The notes: a model not told the origin generated them from the sequence alone. A stretch of 64,000 bases of DNA from Burkholderiales bacterium (GCA_947451925.1 CANGAW010000009.1:1-64000), one strand, 5' to 3'; positions 38,971 through 48,839 are shown, counted from the stretch's first letter. Program-made: numbers and translations.

Positions 38971-40761
38971 TTAAAACAATGCGGCATCCAGCGCCATCAG
39001 ATTGTCCGAACCCGACCGTGCCTGACGAATCAGCATCGCCGTCTCGGGCAAGAGGCGCGCAAAATAAAAGCGCGCAGTGGCCAGCTTGGCTTTGTAAAAA
39101 TCGTCACCGTTGCCTTCTTTTTCGAGTGCGATTTTTGCCATCCGTGCGAACAGGTAGGCGTAAACCAGATGACCGACGATGCGCAAATAAGGCACAGCAG
39201 CAGCACCAACCTCGTCACGATTCTGGAAAGCCTTCATCGCAATTTCCATCGTCAGCTTGCTGACCTTGTCGCCGATATCAGCCAGTGGCGTAATGAATTC
39301 CGACATCGCTTCATCGGCGCCATGTTCTTCAACAAAGGCTTTGATTTTTTCGCCGAATTGCCGCAGCTTGGCGCCGTTGTCCATCAAGACTTTGCGACCC
39401 AGCAAATCCAGCGACTGAATGGTGTTGGTGCCTTCGTAAATCATGTTGATGCGGGCATCACGCACGTATTGCTCCATGCCCCATTCGGCGATAAAGCCAT
39501 GGCCGCCATATACCTGCATGGCCTCGGAGGTGGCAATCCAGCCGTTATCGGTCAGGAAGGCTTTGATGATGGGGGTGAGCAAAACCACTTCATCGGCGGC
39601 TTCTTTGCGCACGGCTTCATCGGGATGATTCAATTCGCGGTCAATCATCAGCGCGATATACGAAGTAAAGGCACGGCCACCTTCGGCATAGGCACGGGCC
39701 GTTAACAACATGCGCCGCACATCGGGATGCACAATAATCGGGTCAGCGGGCTGCTCGGCAGCCTTGGTGCCAGTCAGACTGCGCCCCTGCAAGCGATCTT
39801 TCGCATAGGCGCGTGCGTTTTGGTAAGCGACTTCGGTCAACCCCAGCGATTGCATACCCACACCCAGTCGCGCCGCATTCATCATCACGAACATGGCATT
39901 GAGGCCGCGATGCGGCTCGCCGATCAGCCAGCCGGTGGCGCCATCAAGATTGATCTGGCACGTGGCATTGCCATGAATGCCCATTTTTTCTTCAATCGCG
40001 CCGCAAAAAATCGGATTGCGCGTACCCGGATTGCCCGCCGCATCCGGCAGAAATTTTGGCACCACAAACAGCGAAATGCCTTTGGTACTGGCCGGCGCGT
40101 CAGGCAAGCGGGCCAGCACCAGATGAATGATATTGCCAGACAAGTCATGCTCGCCGGCCGAGATGAAAATTTTGCTGCCGGTCAGCTGGTAACTGCCGTC
40201 GGCCTGCGGCACGGCCTTGGTTTTCAGCATGCCCAGATCGGTGCCACAGTGCGATTCGGTCAGGCACATGGTACCTGTCCACTCACCCGAAACCAGCTTG
40301 GCTAAGTACAGCGCTTTTTGTTCCGGCGTGCCATGTGCATGGAGGCATTCATAGGCGCCATGCGAGAGGCCCGGATACATGGTCCAGGCCTGATTGGCGG
40401 AATTGAGCATTTCATAAAATGAATTGTTCACCACCATAGGCAAGCCCTGACCGCCGTATTCCGGGTCGCAAGACAAGGAAGGCCAGCCGGCTTCCACATA
40501 TTGGCGATAGGCTTCCTTGAAGCCTTTTGGCGCTGTCACCGTATGGGTCGCCGCATCATGGGTGCAGCCTTCGCGGTCACCTGAATGATTCAACGGAAAC
40601 AGAATCTCGGACGCAAATTTGCCGCCCTCTTCCAGCACCTGATTGATCGTGTCGGCATCAAGTTCTGCATGCGCCGGCAATTGTTTGAGTTCGGTTTCAA
40701 CTTGCAGCAATTCGTGCAGCACAAATTGCATGTCACGCAGGGGGGCGGTGTATTGGGGCAT
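38971..40761 (-). CDS. Acyl-CoA dehydrogenase with C-terminal extension (DmdC-like)
   Basis: FAD enzyme that introduces the alpha-beta double bond into acyl-CoA. It has 596 residues. It includes an N-terminal helical domain, the FAD/substrate strand MCLTESHCGTDLGMLKTKA (about 160-178), the GSKIFISAGEHDL segment and a long C-terminal half with GGHGFIAEWGMEQYVRDARINMIYEGTNTIQ, where the catalytic Glu is expected. The length and the extra C-terminal domain match the family that includes DmdC, a 3-methylmercaptopropionyl-CoA dehydrogenase. Position in a general beta-oxidation operon argues for ordinary fatty acyl-CoA as substrate. Confidence 0.92.
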   Translation of the reverse strand: MPQYTAPLRDMQFVLHELLQVETELKQLPAHAELDADTINQVLEEGGKFASEILFPLNHSGDREGCTHDAATHTVTAPKGFKEAYRQYVEAGWPSLSCDPEYGGQGLPMVVNNSFYEMLNSANQAWTMYPGLSHGAYECLHAHGTPEQKALYLAKLVSGEWTGTMCLTESHCGTDLGMLKTKAVPQADGSYQLTGSKIFISAGEHDLSGNIIHLVLARLPDAPASTKGISLFVVPKFLPDAAGNPGTRNPIFCGAIEEKMGIHGNATCQINLDGATGWLIGEPHRGLNAMFVMMNAARLGVGMQSLGLTEVAYQNARAYAKDRLQGRSLTGTKAAEQPADPIIVHPDVRRMLLTARAYAEGGRAFTSYIALMIDRELNHPDEAVRKEAADEVVLLTPIIKAFLTDNGWIATSEAMQVYGGHGFIAEWGMEQYVRDARINMIYEGTNTIQSLDLLGRKVLMDNGAKLRQFGEKIKAFVEEHGADEAMSEFITPLADIGDKVSKLTMEIAMKAFQNRDEVGAAAVPYLRIVGHLVYAYLFARMAKIALEKEGNGDDFYKAKLATARFYFARLLPETAMLIRQARSGSDNLMALDAALF

Positions 40762-40815
40762 GAGGGTCTCCTTAAATTCAAGCGATCAGGCAGTGGTTTT
40801 TGTTGTGGATACGGA

Positions 40816-41466
40816 TTATTTTTTTGCGATGATTTTGCTCTGATCTGCCACAGCCGTATTACGCAAGCTCGTAATCAGGCGCGAGAAACCGGCCTCGGCG
40901 CGGGCGACGCTGCCGGGGCGTTTAATAAAACGGGCGTCATGATGCAGCGCTAAAACCAGGCCATACATTTCAAACACCAGCTGCTGCGGGTCGGACTCGG
41001 CGCGCAAATGGCCGGCTTCGATGGCTTGGCTGGCGGCGCGCTGCAAGGCCAGTTGCCAGGTGCACACCATCTCGATCAGATGTTCCCGAATGACTCCGGG
41101 CCTGTCGTCGTATTCGACTGCACCGCTGATGTAAATGCAGCCGGAATCGATCTCTTTGCTGACACGGACAATCCAGCGCGCAAACAAACTTTCCAGCCGC
41201 GGCAAACCACGCGGCGCAGCAAGGCTGGGCATGAATACTTCCTGCTCGAACTGATGGTGATACAAGCGCAGCACTTCGATCTGCAAATCTTCGCGCGAGC
41301 CGAAATGCGCAAACACACCCGACTTGCTCATGCCCATGCGCTCGGCCAGCACACCGATCGTCAGTCCTTCCAGACCTTCGCGGCTGGCCAAATGCATCGC
41401 GGCGTCAAGAATGGCGGCACGGGTCTGCTCGCCTTTGCGCATTGGTTTGTGGATGCTTTCTGTCAT
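40816..41466 (-). CDS. TetR family transcriptional regulator of the fatty-acid operon
   Basis: A 216-residue regulator. The N-terminal helix-turn-helix domain is at about 12-60 (TRAAILDAAMHLASREGLEGLTIGVLAERMGMSKSGVFAHFGSRE, written in part as the usual TetR pattern). The C-terminal ligand-binding domain fits the TetR_C family seen in FadR-like regulators. It is upstream of the acyl-CoA dehydrogenase and transcribed in the same direction. A candidate operator lies 47 bp before its start. Regulation by acyl-CoA is inferred from context. Confidence 0.88.
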   Translation of the reverse strand: MTESIHKPMRKGEQTRAAILDAAMHLASREGLEGLTIGVLAERMGMSKSGVFAHFGSREDLQIEVLRLYHHQFEQEVFMPSLAAPRGLPRLESLFARWIVRVSKEIDSGCIYISGAVEYDDRPGVIREHLIEMVCTWQLALQRAASQAIEAGHLRAESDPQQLVFEMYGLVLALHHDARFIKRPGSVARAEAGFSRLITSLRNTAVADQSKIIAKK

Positions 41467-41512
41467 GCGGAGTCTCTCTGGCTCAGCCGGTGTCGACTGG
41501 CGCTATAAAAAA

Positions 41513-41530
41513 ATAGAACGAGCGTCCTAT
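41513..41530. promoter_or_regulatory. Candidate TetR operator (imperfect palindrome)
   Basis: An 18-bp near-palindrome, ATAGAACGAGCGTCCTAT (14 of 18 positions symmetric), lies between the TetR gene and the hsp15-like gene. The AACG-N2-CGT core resembles operators of TetR-family fatty-acid regulators. It could autoregulate the tetR-beta-oxidation unit. Single copy in the spacer. Confidence 0.55.
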
Positions 41531-41569
41531 TATGCACCGAAACCCGTCAAAGCCGCCATTCAGGCAAAT

Positions 41570-41947
41570 TCAATCGCGCGAGCGGTCGAGCTGGCGTCGG
41601 TCGCGTTTGGTCGGCCGCCCCTTTATGTCGGCACCGGGTTCACTGAAAAGTTTGCGTCGCTCGGTTTCCAACAGACGCTGCTGCAGACCGGCTGCGGTTT
41701 CCGCGTACAGCAATTGCGCAACGGCTGCCGGACCACGCTTATCCGACAGACCGGCAACTTGCACTTGCCAGACGGTGCTGCCGTTGTCGATATCAAGCAC
41801 ATCGGCGATTTTAAGATTGCGTGAGGGCTTGCAGCGCTCGCCGTTAAGGCGCACCTTGCCACCATCGATCGCATCGGTTGCCATTGAACGGGTTTTGAAA
41901 AAGCGGCTGGCCCACAGCCATTTGTCGATACGAACGGAGTCGGACAT
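41570..41947 (-). CDS. Ribosome-associated heat shock protein Hsp15 family (S4 domain)
   Basis: A 125-residue RNA-binding protein. The S4 domain (about residues 5-65: VRIDKWLWASRFFKTRSMAT, then DGGKVRLNG) is followed by a basic C-terminal tail (KGRPTKRDRRQLDRSRD). Hsp15 binds free 50S subunits carrying a nascent chain. Size and tail fit HslR. It starts the run toward clsB with 15 nt spacing. Confidence 0.9.
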   Translation of the reverse strand: MSDSVRIDKWLWASRFFKTRSMATDAIDGGKVRLNGERCKPSRNLKIADVLDIDNGSTVWQVQVAGLSDKRGPAAVAQLLYAETAAGLQQRLLETERRKLFSEPGADIKGRPTKRDRRQLDRSRD

Positions 41948-41962
41948 ATAAGTGCGTCGTTA

Positions 41963-43129
41963 TTATTTGATGGAGCGCCCGGCAGTGATTACCTGCAGCA
42001 CGGATTTGTAAAGCAGATAAGCCAGGCTATTCAACACACGCCGGCCCACGGACAGGTGTGCTACCTGATCAGCGCTAATTACCACGCCCTGCGCAATGCC
42101 CAAAACAATATGCTTGCGCAAGGCAAGGGCGAAGTCGGCATCGCGCACCAGAATATTGGCTTCCTGATTGACGAACAGCGACAGGCCATCGAAGTTACTG
42201 GAGCCGACCGTAGCCCAGTTGTCGTCAATGACGGCAATTTTCGCGTGCAATTGCGTCTGCCGAAACTCCACAATGTGCACACCAGCTGCGGACAGCTTCG
42301 GATAATACGATTGTGCCACCGCGTCCTGCATGCGGAACTGTCCCACACCGATCAGCAGGCTCACTTTCACTCCGCGCCGCGCCGCCATTTCCAGCGCCTG
42401 ACGTAATTTGTAATCTGGCGCGAAATAGGGCGTAACGAAATAAGCGGTATCGTGCGCACGGCCCAGTGCCTGCAACATCGCCCGCTGTATGGTGCGGCGA
42501 TTACGCAGATTGTCACGCACCACCAGTGCTGCTGCGGCCACCACTTGTCCCAGACGTATGCGCGAGGCGCGCAATTGCTGCAGACTTTGCCAGTGTCGAA
42601 GCAAGGTCTTGGGTTGCTGGCGCGCCCATTGCGCAGTGACTTCGGCATGAATGGAAGCGACCAGCGGGCCGCTGATGCCAACGGCAAAATCCCAGCGTGG
42701 CGCCGGCAGTGGCTGCGCGTCATCGTCGTCCGACAACATGTCGTCATTGATATTCAAGCCGCCAAGAAAAGCCAGCCGGCCATCCACCACCACGATCTTG
42801 CGGTGGCTGCGCGCAAGGCCACGATGAAACCACGGATTAAACGCATGAAATTGCACATCGGCCGCAGCGAATTCGGCAGCCAGCGCGGCACAGCGGTCTG
42901 CACCCGTTCCCAGCCAGTCAGCCAGCACATGCACCCGTGTACCGCGTGCCGCAGCGCGCATTAACGCCGCCTTCACCAGGTCGGCGGTGCGATCCGACGC
43001 AAAGATGTAGGTCTCAAGATAAATTTCGTTTTCGGCAGCATCGATGGCATCAATTAAGGCCGGAAAGAATTCGGCGCCCCGAAATAATAATGTCAGGTGA
43101 TTGCGTTTGCTGTAGCTGGCCGTTGGCAT
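41963..43129 (-). CDS. clsB: Cardiolipin synthase ClsB-type phospholipase D protein
   Basis: A 388-residue enzyme of the phospholipase D superfamily, probably acting at the inner membrane. Two HKD motifs are visible: HRKIVVVDGRLAFLGGLNI (about 108-126) and HAKIAVIDDNWATVGSSNFDG (about 293-313). The protein lacks long N-terminal transmembrane helices, as expected for ClsB rather than ClsA. ClsB makes cardiolipin from two phosphatidylglycerols and can also use glycerol. It sits downstream of an EEP-family gene, as in other proteobacteria. Confidence 0.93.
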   Translation of the reverse strand: MPTASYSKRNHLTLLFRGAEFFPALIDAIDAAENEIYLETYIFASDRTADLVKAALMRAAARGTRVHVLADWLGTGADRCAALAAEFAAADVQFHAFNPWFHRGLARSHRKIVVVDGRLAFLGGLNINDDMLSDDDDAQPLPAPRWDFAVGISGPLVASIHAEVTAQWARQQPKTLLRHWQSLQQLRASRIRLGQVVAAAALVVRDNLRNRRTIQRAMLQALGRAHDTAYFVTPYFAPDYKLRQALEMAARRGVKVSLLIGVGQFRMQDAVAQSYYPKLSAAGVHIVEFRQTQLHAKIAVIDDNWATVGSSNFDGLSLFVNQEANILVRDADFALALRKHIVLGIAQGVVISADQVAHLSVGRRVLNSLAYLLYKSVLQVITAGRSIK

Positions 43130-43146
43130 GCGCTGACTTGAGCTTG

Positions 43147-43950
43147 TTATGCAGCCAGCACCAGATCGGCCACCAGCGGCGCATGATCCGACAGCCGGGC
43201 CCAGCTCGCTCCGTGCAAGACTTTTGCATTTTCAACGCTAAAGCCGCGCACATAAATGCGGTCCAGTTGCAGCACCGGCATGGCCGCCGGAAAGGTGCGC
43301 GCTGGCGACATGCGCGGGCCGCGTCCGGCCAGACGGCGCAAATAGCCACCTAGACTGCGCGAAGACATGGCCTGATCAAAGACTTCCGCCACACCCAGCT
43401 GCAAACGCAAGGTCTCGCTCAAGGCATTGGTCCAGTCATTGAAGTCGCCGGCAATCAGCAGCGGCGCATTGGCTGGCGCGGTGGCCATCACGGCTTCAAT
43501 CAAGGCCTCGGTCTGACGCTTGCGGCTGCCGGCAAACAAACCCAGATGCACCACATAGCAATGCACTTCACGCTCTCGCATCTGCAACACGCAATGCAAA
43601 ATGCCGCGCGACTCGTACTGGTGGTCAGAGACATCATGATTATTGGCTGAAGCAATAGGATGAATCGACAACAGCGCATTGCCATGATGGCCATGATCAT
43701 AAATGGCGTTGACGCCATAAGCACTGTGCTGGGAGTCACTGGCCAGAAATTCATGCTGCTCCTGCGCCGGCCAGCTGCTGGCATGGCGCAAAGCCAGCAA
43801 GTCATGACGACCCTGCACTTCTTGCAAAAACACCACATCAGCCGCCAGCGAAGCAATCCCTTGTTTCAAGGCATGTACCCTTGGACGACGGGCAATCGAA
43901 CTGATTCCTTTATGAATATTGTAAGTAGCAATACGTAATTTCATCGGCAT
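43147..43950 (-). CDS. Endonuclease/exonuclease/phosphatase (EEP) family protein
   Basis: A 267-residue metal-dependent hydrolase. Family motifs are IATYNIHKGIS near the N-terminus, VVFLQEVQGRHD (metal-binding Glu), LLIAGDFNDW and LSDHAPLVADL at the C-terminus (catalytic Asp-His). It corresponds to the YbhP-type protein encoded beside clsB in many proteobacteria. The substrate is not established, although the clsB link suggests phospholipid metabolism. Confidence 0.9.
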   Translation of the reverse strand: MPMKLRIATYNIHKGISSIARRPRVHALKQGIASLAADVVFLQEVQGRHDLLALRHASSWPAQEQHEFLASDSQHSAYGVNAIYDHGHHGNALLSIHPIASANNHDVSDHQYESRGILHCVLQMREREVHCYVVHLGLFAGSRKRQTEALIEAVMATAPANAPLLIAGDFNDWTNALSETLRLQLGVAEVFDQAMSSRSLGGYLRRLAGRGPRMSPARTFPAAMPVLQLDRIYVRGFSVENAKVLHGASWARLSDHAPLVADLVLAA

Positions 43951-43957
43951 TTAATCG

Positions 43958-44419
43958 TCACTTCAGGTGGTGCGGCAATTGCAAAATAGCTTCAGCATTC
44001 GAAGGAGAAAAGCATAAATCAGCCGCAGCCTGCCAGGGCAGCCACTGATGTTGCAGATGCTCGCGCTCGGCCAGCACAATGGGAATTTCACGTGGCACCA
44101 AAAGCCCGAACACATGCTCGGTATTGTGCGTCACGCCGGGTGCATAACGGTGACGCCAGATCGGATAGATTTCATAAATATTGGAAAGTTGCCAGTCTCG
44201 AAGCTTATCTGCCGCAACGCTGGCCGAACCAATCTGTATGCCGGTTTCTTCCCATACTTCACGCGCAGCCGTGTCAGGCAAGGGTTCATCAGGCATGTCT
44301 TTAGAGCCGGTAACGGATTGCCAGAAGCCGGGCTTGTCCGCACGCTCGATCAACAGCACTTGCAAGTCTGCGCTATGAATGACGACTAATACTGATTCAG
44401 GAATTTTATGAGTAGGCAT
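43958..44419 (-). CDS. nudB: Dihydroneopterin triphosphate pyrophosphatase NudB
   Basis: A 153-residue NUDIX hydrolase in the folate pathway. The NUDIX box GSKDMPDEPLPDTAAREVWEETGI has the conserved REVWEETG core. The ESVLVVIHSADLQVLLIERADKPGFWQSVTG opening (quoted in part) matches NudB. It lies downstream of aspS behind a terminator, as in many beta- and gammaproteobacteria. Confidence 0.9.
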   Translation of the reverse strand: MPTHKIPESVLVVIHSADLQVLLIERADKPGFWQSVTGSKDMPDEPLPDTAAREVWEETGIQIGSASVAADKLRDWQLSNIYEIYPIWRHRYAPGVTHNTEHVFGLLVPREIPIVLAEREHLQHQWLPWQAAADLCFSPSNAEAILQLPHHLK

Positions 44420-44424
44420 AGACG

Positions 44425-44454
44425 AAAAAAAAGGCGCTGAATTTCAGCGCCTTT
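44425..44454 (-). terminator. Rho-independent terminator downstream of aspS
   Basis: On the minus strand an 11-bp stem (AAAGGCGCTGA / TCAGCGCCTTT) with a 3-nt loop is followed directly by a run of eight T, ending at 44425. It lies 40 nt past the aspS stop and just before nudB, whose transcription may therefore rely on read-through or its own promoter. Confidence 0.88.
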
Positions 44455-44495
44455 GATTATGCCTTGTCTGACGATTTGCGGAGGAAAAACCCCGT

Positions 44496-46313
44496 TTAAG
44501 CTTTTACTACGGGTTCGGCATTGCGCAGCCGGATATGCAGTTCTTTCAACTGTTTTTCGTCGACTTCGCTTGGAGCCTGCGTTAGCAGACATTGCGCACG
44601 CTGGGTTTTGGGGAAGGCGATCACGTCGCGAATCGATTCGGCACCGGTCATCATGGTGACGATACGATCCAGACCAAAGGCCAGGCCGCCATGTGGTGGC
44701 GCGCCGTATTGCAACGCGTCGAGCAGGAAGCCGAATTTGGTCTGCGCTTCTTCGGCGCCAATATTGAGTGCGCGGAACACCTTGCTCTGCACCTCGGCAC
44801 GGTGGATACGAACCGAGCCGCCGCCCAACTCCCAACCGTTCAACACCATGTCATAAGCCTGCGCAATGGCGCGACCCGGATCGGTTTCGATGAAGTCTTC
44901 GTGACCCTGCTTTGGCGCCGTGAACGGATGATGCAAGGCGTTCCAGCGATTGGCGTCTTCATCAAATTCGAACATTGGGAAATCCACCACCCACAGCGGA
45001 CGCCAGATATCTTCGAACAAGCCATTTTTGCGGCCGAAATCGCTATGGCCGATTTTGACGCGCAACGCACCAATGGCGTCGTTGACCACCTTGGCTTTGT
45101 CGGCGCCAAAGAAAATCAGGTCGCCGTCTTCGGCACCGGTCTTTTCCAGAATCTGCGCCAGCGCTGCGTCATGAATATTTTTGACTATCGGCGACTGCAA
45201 GCCGTCACGACCTTTGGACTTGTCGTTGACCTTGATATAAGCCAGACCCTTGGCGCCATAAATGGCCACGAACTGGGTGTAGGCATCAATCTCGGAACGC
45301 GGCATGCCGCCGTTTTCTTTCGCGCCACCCGGCACGCGCAAACCAACCACGCGCCCGCCGTCCATCGCAGCAGCGGCCGAGAAGACTTTGAAGTCCACAT
45401 CCTTCATCACTTCGGTCAGCTCGGTAAATTCGAGCTTGACGCGCATATCCGGCTTGTCGGAACCATACATGCCCATCGCTGTCGCAAAATCCATCACCGG
45501 GAACGGGTTAGGCAGGTCAACATCGAGCGCGTTCTTGAACACGATACGAATCATGCCTTCGAACAGATCACGGATTTCCTGTTCCGACATGAAGGAAGTT
45601 TCACAGTCGATCTGGGTAAATTCAGGCTGACGGTCGGCGCGCAAGTCTTCGTCGCGGAAGCATTTGGTGATCTGGTAATAACGATCGAAGTTGGCCACCA
45701 TCAGCAATTGCTTGAACAATTGCGGCGACTGCGGCAGCGCAAAGAAATGACCGGCATTGACACGCGAAGGCACCAGATAATCGCGGGCGCCTTCCGGGGT
45801 GGACTTGGTCAGCATCGGGGTTTCGATGTCGATAAAGCCGTTGGCATCCAAAAATTTACGCACTTCCATCGACACCTTGTAGCGCAGGCGCAGGTTCTGC
45901 TGCATCTGCGGACGGCGCAGGTCCAGTACGCGATGGGTCAGGCGCGTGGTCTCGGACAGATTGTCGTCATCGAGCTGGAACGGTGGCGTCACCGAAGGAT
46001 TCAGCACTTCGAGTTCGTGGCACAGCACTTCAATTTTGCCGGAGGTCAGATTGGCGTTGGTCGTGCCTTCAGGACGGGGCCGCACGATGCCGGTAATACG
46101 CAGGCAAAACTCGTTGCGCACCGACTCGGCGCTGGCAAAGACCGCCGCACGATCCGGATCGCACACCACTTGCACAAGACCTTCGCGGTCGCGCAAATCA
46201 ATAAAGATCACGCCGCCATGATCGCGCCGGCGATGCACCCAGCCGCACAGGCTGACCGTCTGGCCAAGCAGGGATTCGTTTGTTAAACCACAGTAGTGTG
46301 TACGCATTGACAT
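44496..46313 (-). CDS. aspS: Aspartyl-tRNA synthetase
   Basis: A class II aminoacyl-tRNA synthetase of 605 residues from ATG 46313 ([10 protein letters not shown]). It has an N-terminal OB anticodon-binding domain ([20 protein letters not shown], about 21-40), motif 1 near [16 protein letters not shown], motif 2 [18 protein letters not shown], a GAD insertion domain (about 290-420) and motif 3 [13 protein letters not shown]. This is the bacterial-type AspRS. An alternative ATG at 46307 would shorten it by two residues. It lies between the DUF502 gene and nudB. Confidence 0.97.
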   Translation of the reverse strand: MSMRTHYCGLTNESLLGQTVSLCGWVHRRRDHGGVIFIDLRDREGLVQVVCDPDRAAVFASAESVRNEFCLRITGIVRPRPEGTTNANLTSGKIEVLCHELEVLNPSVTPPFQLDDDNLSETTRLTHRVLDLRRPQMQQNLRLRYKVSMEVRKFLDANGFIDIETPMLTKSTPEGARDYLVPSRVNAGHFFALPQSPQLFKQLLMVANFDRYYQITKCFRDEDLRADRQPEFTQIDCETSFMSEQEIRDLFEGMIRIVFKNALDVDLPNPFPVMDFATAMGMYGSDKPDMRVKLEFTELTEVMKDVDFKVFSAAAAMDGGRVVGLRVPGGAKENGGMPRSEIDAYTQFVAIYGAKGLAYIKVNDKSKGRDGLQSPIVKNIHDAALAQILEKTGAEDGDLIFFGADKAKVVNDAIGALRVKIGHSDFGRKNGLFEDIWRPLWVVDFPMFEFDEDANRWNALHHPFTAPKQGHEDFIETDPGRAIAQAYDMVLNGWELGGGSVRIHRAEVQSKVFRALNIGAEEAQTKFGFLLDALQYGAPPHGGLAFGLDRIVTMMTGAESIRDVIAFPKTQRAQCLLTQAPSEVDEKQLKELHIRLRNAEPVVKA

Positions 46314-46335
46314 ATCGGTTTCCAGTTTCAGTTTT

Positions 46336-46968
46336 CTATTTTTCAGCAGACAGTTCAGGGTGGGCGGGCTTGTGGCCAGGCGGCGGTGGCGCCACCACGC
46401 CCATCGATACAATATATTTCAGCGCCTCATCGACGCTCATGTTCAGCTCTATCGTTTCTTCGCGCAGCAGCATCAGGAAAAATCCTGAAGTCGGATTCGG
46501 CGTGGTCGGCACATAAACGCTGACGTAGTCACCCTGCAAATGATTTTTGACATCGCCGCCCGGCACGCCGGTCAGAAAGGCAATCGTCCATGAACCCTGG
46601 CGCGGGTATTGCACCAGCAGCGCTTTGCGAAAGGCATTGCCCGACGAAGAAAACAAGGTGTCGGAGACTTGCTTGACGCTGGAGTAAATGGAGTTGACGA
46701 CCGGGATGCGGTTCAACAGCATTTCCCACCACATCAGCAAACGGGTGCCGAGAAAATTGCGGGTGAACAGGCCGGTGAAAAAAATAATCAGCAGCGTCAG
46801 GATGGTGCCCAGACCCGGCAGGCTAAAGCCAAACAGAGACTCGGGCCGCCATTCTTTTGGTATCAGCAACAAGGATTGATCAAGGGTGCCAACGATCAGG
46901 TTCAGCACCCATAGCGTGATGGCCAAGGGCACCAATACCAACAAACCGGTAATGAAATATTTGCGCAT
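46336..46968 (-). CDS. DUF502 family membrane protein
   Basis: A 210-residue protein from ATG 46968 ([20 protein letters not shown]). Two N-terminal transmembrane segments lie at about 5-27 and 50-72. The conserved [14 protein letters not shown] and [18 protein letters not shown] motifs identify DUF502, and a Pro-rich tail follows. Function unknown. It sits between fmdB and aspS, a conserved betaproteobacterial order, with AspS 22 nt downstream. Confidence 0.88.
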   Translation of the reverse strand: MRKYFITGLLVLVPLAITLWVLNLIVGTLDQSLLLIPKEWRPESLFGFSLPGLGTILTLLIIFFTGLFTRNFLGTRLLMWWEMLLNRIPVVNSIYSSVKQVSDTLFSSSGNAFRKALLVQYPRQGSWTIAFLTGVPGGDVKNHLQGDYVSVYVPTTPNPTSGFFLMLLREETIELNMSVDEALKYIVSMGVVAPPPPGHKPAHPELSAEK

Positions 46969-46987
46969 GGTCGTCAGCTTTAATTTT

Positions 46988-47284
46988 TCAGTCGGCCGAA
47001 GGCGTCGTGGTGGCCGCCGGAGCAGGCGTAGCCGCAGGTGCGGCAGCGCTGCTGTCAGCGCCAGCACTGGCTACAGGCGCCGTCGCAGGAGCGCTGGTGC
47101 CGCCACCTTTGAAGTCGGTCGCATACCAGCCGCTGCCTTTCAATTGAAAGCCCGCCGCCGTCAGCTGTTTTTTGAACGTGGGCTTGCCGCACGCGGTACA
47201 TTCCGTCAGTGGGGCGTCCGACATTTTTTGCAGTACGTCTCGCGCGAAACCACAGGCTTCACATCGATAGGCATAAATAGGCAT
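46988..47284 (-). CDS. FmdB family zinc-ribbon regulatory protein
   Basis: A 98-residue protein starting MPIYAYRCEACG. Two CxxC pairs (CEAC at about 8-11 and CTAC at about 29-32) form a zinc ribbon, followed by the GFQLKGSGWYATDFKGG motif typical of FmdB. The last 35 residues are a low-complexity Ala/Thr/Pro tail. ATG 47284 has GGAG five bases upstream; a GTG one codon earlier is possible. It heads the fmdB-DUF502-aspS unit. Role unknown. Confidence 0.88.
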   Translation of the reverse strand: MPIYAYRCEACGFARDVLQKMSDAPLTECTACGKPTFKKQLTAAGFQLKGSGWYATDFKGGGTSAPATAPVASAGADSSAAAPAATPAPAATTTPSAD

Positions 47285-47305
47285 CACATCTCCGGCGAAA
47301 TTCAG

Positions 47306-47330
47306 AAAACCCTGAATTATAGAGGGTTTT
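47306..47330 (-). terminator. Short hairpin between the symporter and fmdB
   Basis: AAAACCCT / AGGGTTTT (8-bp stem, 9-nt loop), ending with TTTT on either strand. It may terminate the symporter transcript. The loop contains TATAAT on the minus strand (47321-47316), which could instead be the -10 element of fmdB-aspS; no clear -35 is seen. Confidence 0.45.
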
Positions 47331-47350
47331 GCCGCGCATCTTGCCCTATC

Positions 47351-48793
47351 TCAGCGTGCGGGCAAGTCTTCGATTCGTCCGGATTTGTCCAGGCGTTGTG
47401 GCAACAGAGAACCCATTACCATCCCGACAAGTGCGAACAAGAGCCCGAGCAGCTGCGGCGGCCAGATCGAATCGCCGCCAAAACGCTCCATCAATAGCCA
47501 GGATGACAAGCCCATCAGCACGGACAACAAGGCGCCCTGATTTGTTGCGCGTGACCAGTACAGGCCCGCTATCAGCGGCACGAAGGCGCCAACCAATGGA
47601 ACTTTATAGGCGTTGCCGACCATTTCATAAATCGGCATGCCTTGCGACACCAGCGCAAAACTGGTCACGGCAATGGTGAAGCAGACCACCACGATGCGCG
47701 TCGTCAGGAGCAGCTGGCGGTCATTCATCGTCATGAATTCGCGCAGAATATTTTCCGTTAAGGTGATGCTGGGCGCGAGCAAGGTACCGCTGGCGGTTGA
47801 CATGATGGCCGACAGCAGTGCGCCGAAAAACAAAATCTGCGCCGCTATTGGGGTGTGATTCAGAATCAGGCTGGGCAAGATCATTTGCGCATCATCCTTG
47901 ACCAGTGCTGCAAACATTGTAGGGTCAATCAGTTGCGCGGCATAGGCCAGAAACATGGGCACAAAGGCGAATACGAAATACAGCGAGCCGCCTGCCACCG
48001 CGCCGGTGACAGCCACGCCTTCACTGCGCGCCGACATCACACGCTGGAACACATCCTGCTGCGGCATGGAGCCAAACATCATCGTGACAGCGGCGCCGGC
48101 AAAAGCCAGCAACTCAGCGGCAGTAGGCGCCGGCCAGAAGGCAAACTTGCCGGCCTGGGCCGCGTGCTCTATCACCACCCCGGCACCACCGGCAATACCA
48201 GCCACCACATACGCGATATAAATCATGCCGGTGACGATGATGGTCATCTGGAAAAAGTCGGTCAGCGCGACCGACCACATGCCGCCAAACAGGGTATAGA
48301 CCAGCACGATGGCAGCACCCATGATCATGCCGGCCGACATGGCAATGGCGCCTTGCGACAGGATGCTGAAGACCAGACCGAGAGCCGTGATCTGGGCCGC
48401 TACCCAGCCCAGATAAGAAATGACGATGCATAAGGAGACCATGATTTCCACCGTACGGCCATAACGCTGACGGTAGTAGTCGCCAATGGTGAGCAAATTC
48501 ATGCGGTAGAGTTTGCGGGCCAAAAACAGGCCCACCAAGATCAGACACAAGGAAGCGCCGAACGGGTCTTCAATCACCCCGCGCAAACCCTGATCGACAA
48601 ATTTGGCCGGTATGCCCAGCACGGTTTCGGAACCAAACCAGGTCGCAAAGACGGTGGCGATCACGATGGGTGCCGGCAGCGAGCGGCCGGCATTGGTGTA
48701 GTCCGAAGAATTTTTCACCCGCCTGGCTGCAATCAGTCCAATTGTGATTGAGACCAGCAGGTAGAAGAGAACAAAAACCACCAGCGTATTCAT
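47351..48793 (-). CDS. Sodium:solute symporter family transporter
   Basis: A 480-residue inner-membrane transporter with about 12-13 transmembrane segments, from ATG 48793 (MNTLVVFVLFYLLVSITIGL). The SSS-family features are an N-terminal SDYTNAGRSLPAPIVIATVFATWFG region (quoted in part), which matches the first conserved substrate/Na+ segment, and the GALLSAIMSTASGTLLAPS motif in the core. The substrate cannot be assigned from sequence; proline, pantothenate or carboxylates are possible. Upstream frame extension to 48886 lacks support. Confidence 0.87.
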   Translation of the reverse strand: MNTLVVFVLFYLLVSITIGLIAARRVKNSSDYTNAGRSLPAPIVIATVFATWFGSETVLGIPAKFVDQGLRGVIEDPFGASLCLILVGLFLARKLYRMNLLTIGDYYRQRYGRTVEIMVSLCIVISYLGWVAAQITALGLVFSILSQGAIAMSAGMIMGAAIVLVYTLFGGMWSVALTDFFQMTIIVTGMIYIAYVVAGIAGGAGVVIEHAAQAGKFAFWPAPTAAELLAFAGAAVTMMFGSMPQQDVFQRVMSARSEGVAVTGAVAGGSLYFVFAFVPMFLAYAAQLIDPTMFAALVKDDAQMILPSLILNHTPIAAQILFFGALLSAIMSTASGTLLAPSITLTENILREFMTMNDRQLLLTTRIVVVCFTIAVTSFALVSQGMPIYEMVGNAYKVPLVGAFVPLIAGLYWSRATNQGALLSVLMGLSSWLLMERFGGDSIWPPQLLGLLFALVGMVMGSLLPQRLDKSGRIEDLPAR

Positions 48794-48839
48794 GCGCGCT
48801 CCGACCGACGAAAATAAATTGAATAAAAAATTGCGTCGA

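Noticed and set aside
44592..46286. A 564-codon open frame antisense to aspS
   Set aside because: Mirror frame of a well-conserved gene with a GC-biased third position; His/Arg/Gln-rich product without domain features or a ribosome-binding site.
47316..47321. TATAAT in the hairpin loop as a confident fmdB promoter
   Set aside because: No -35 match at proper spacing; kept only as a comment on the hairpin.
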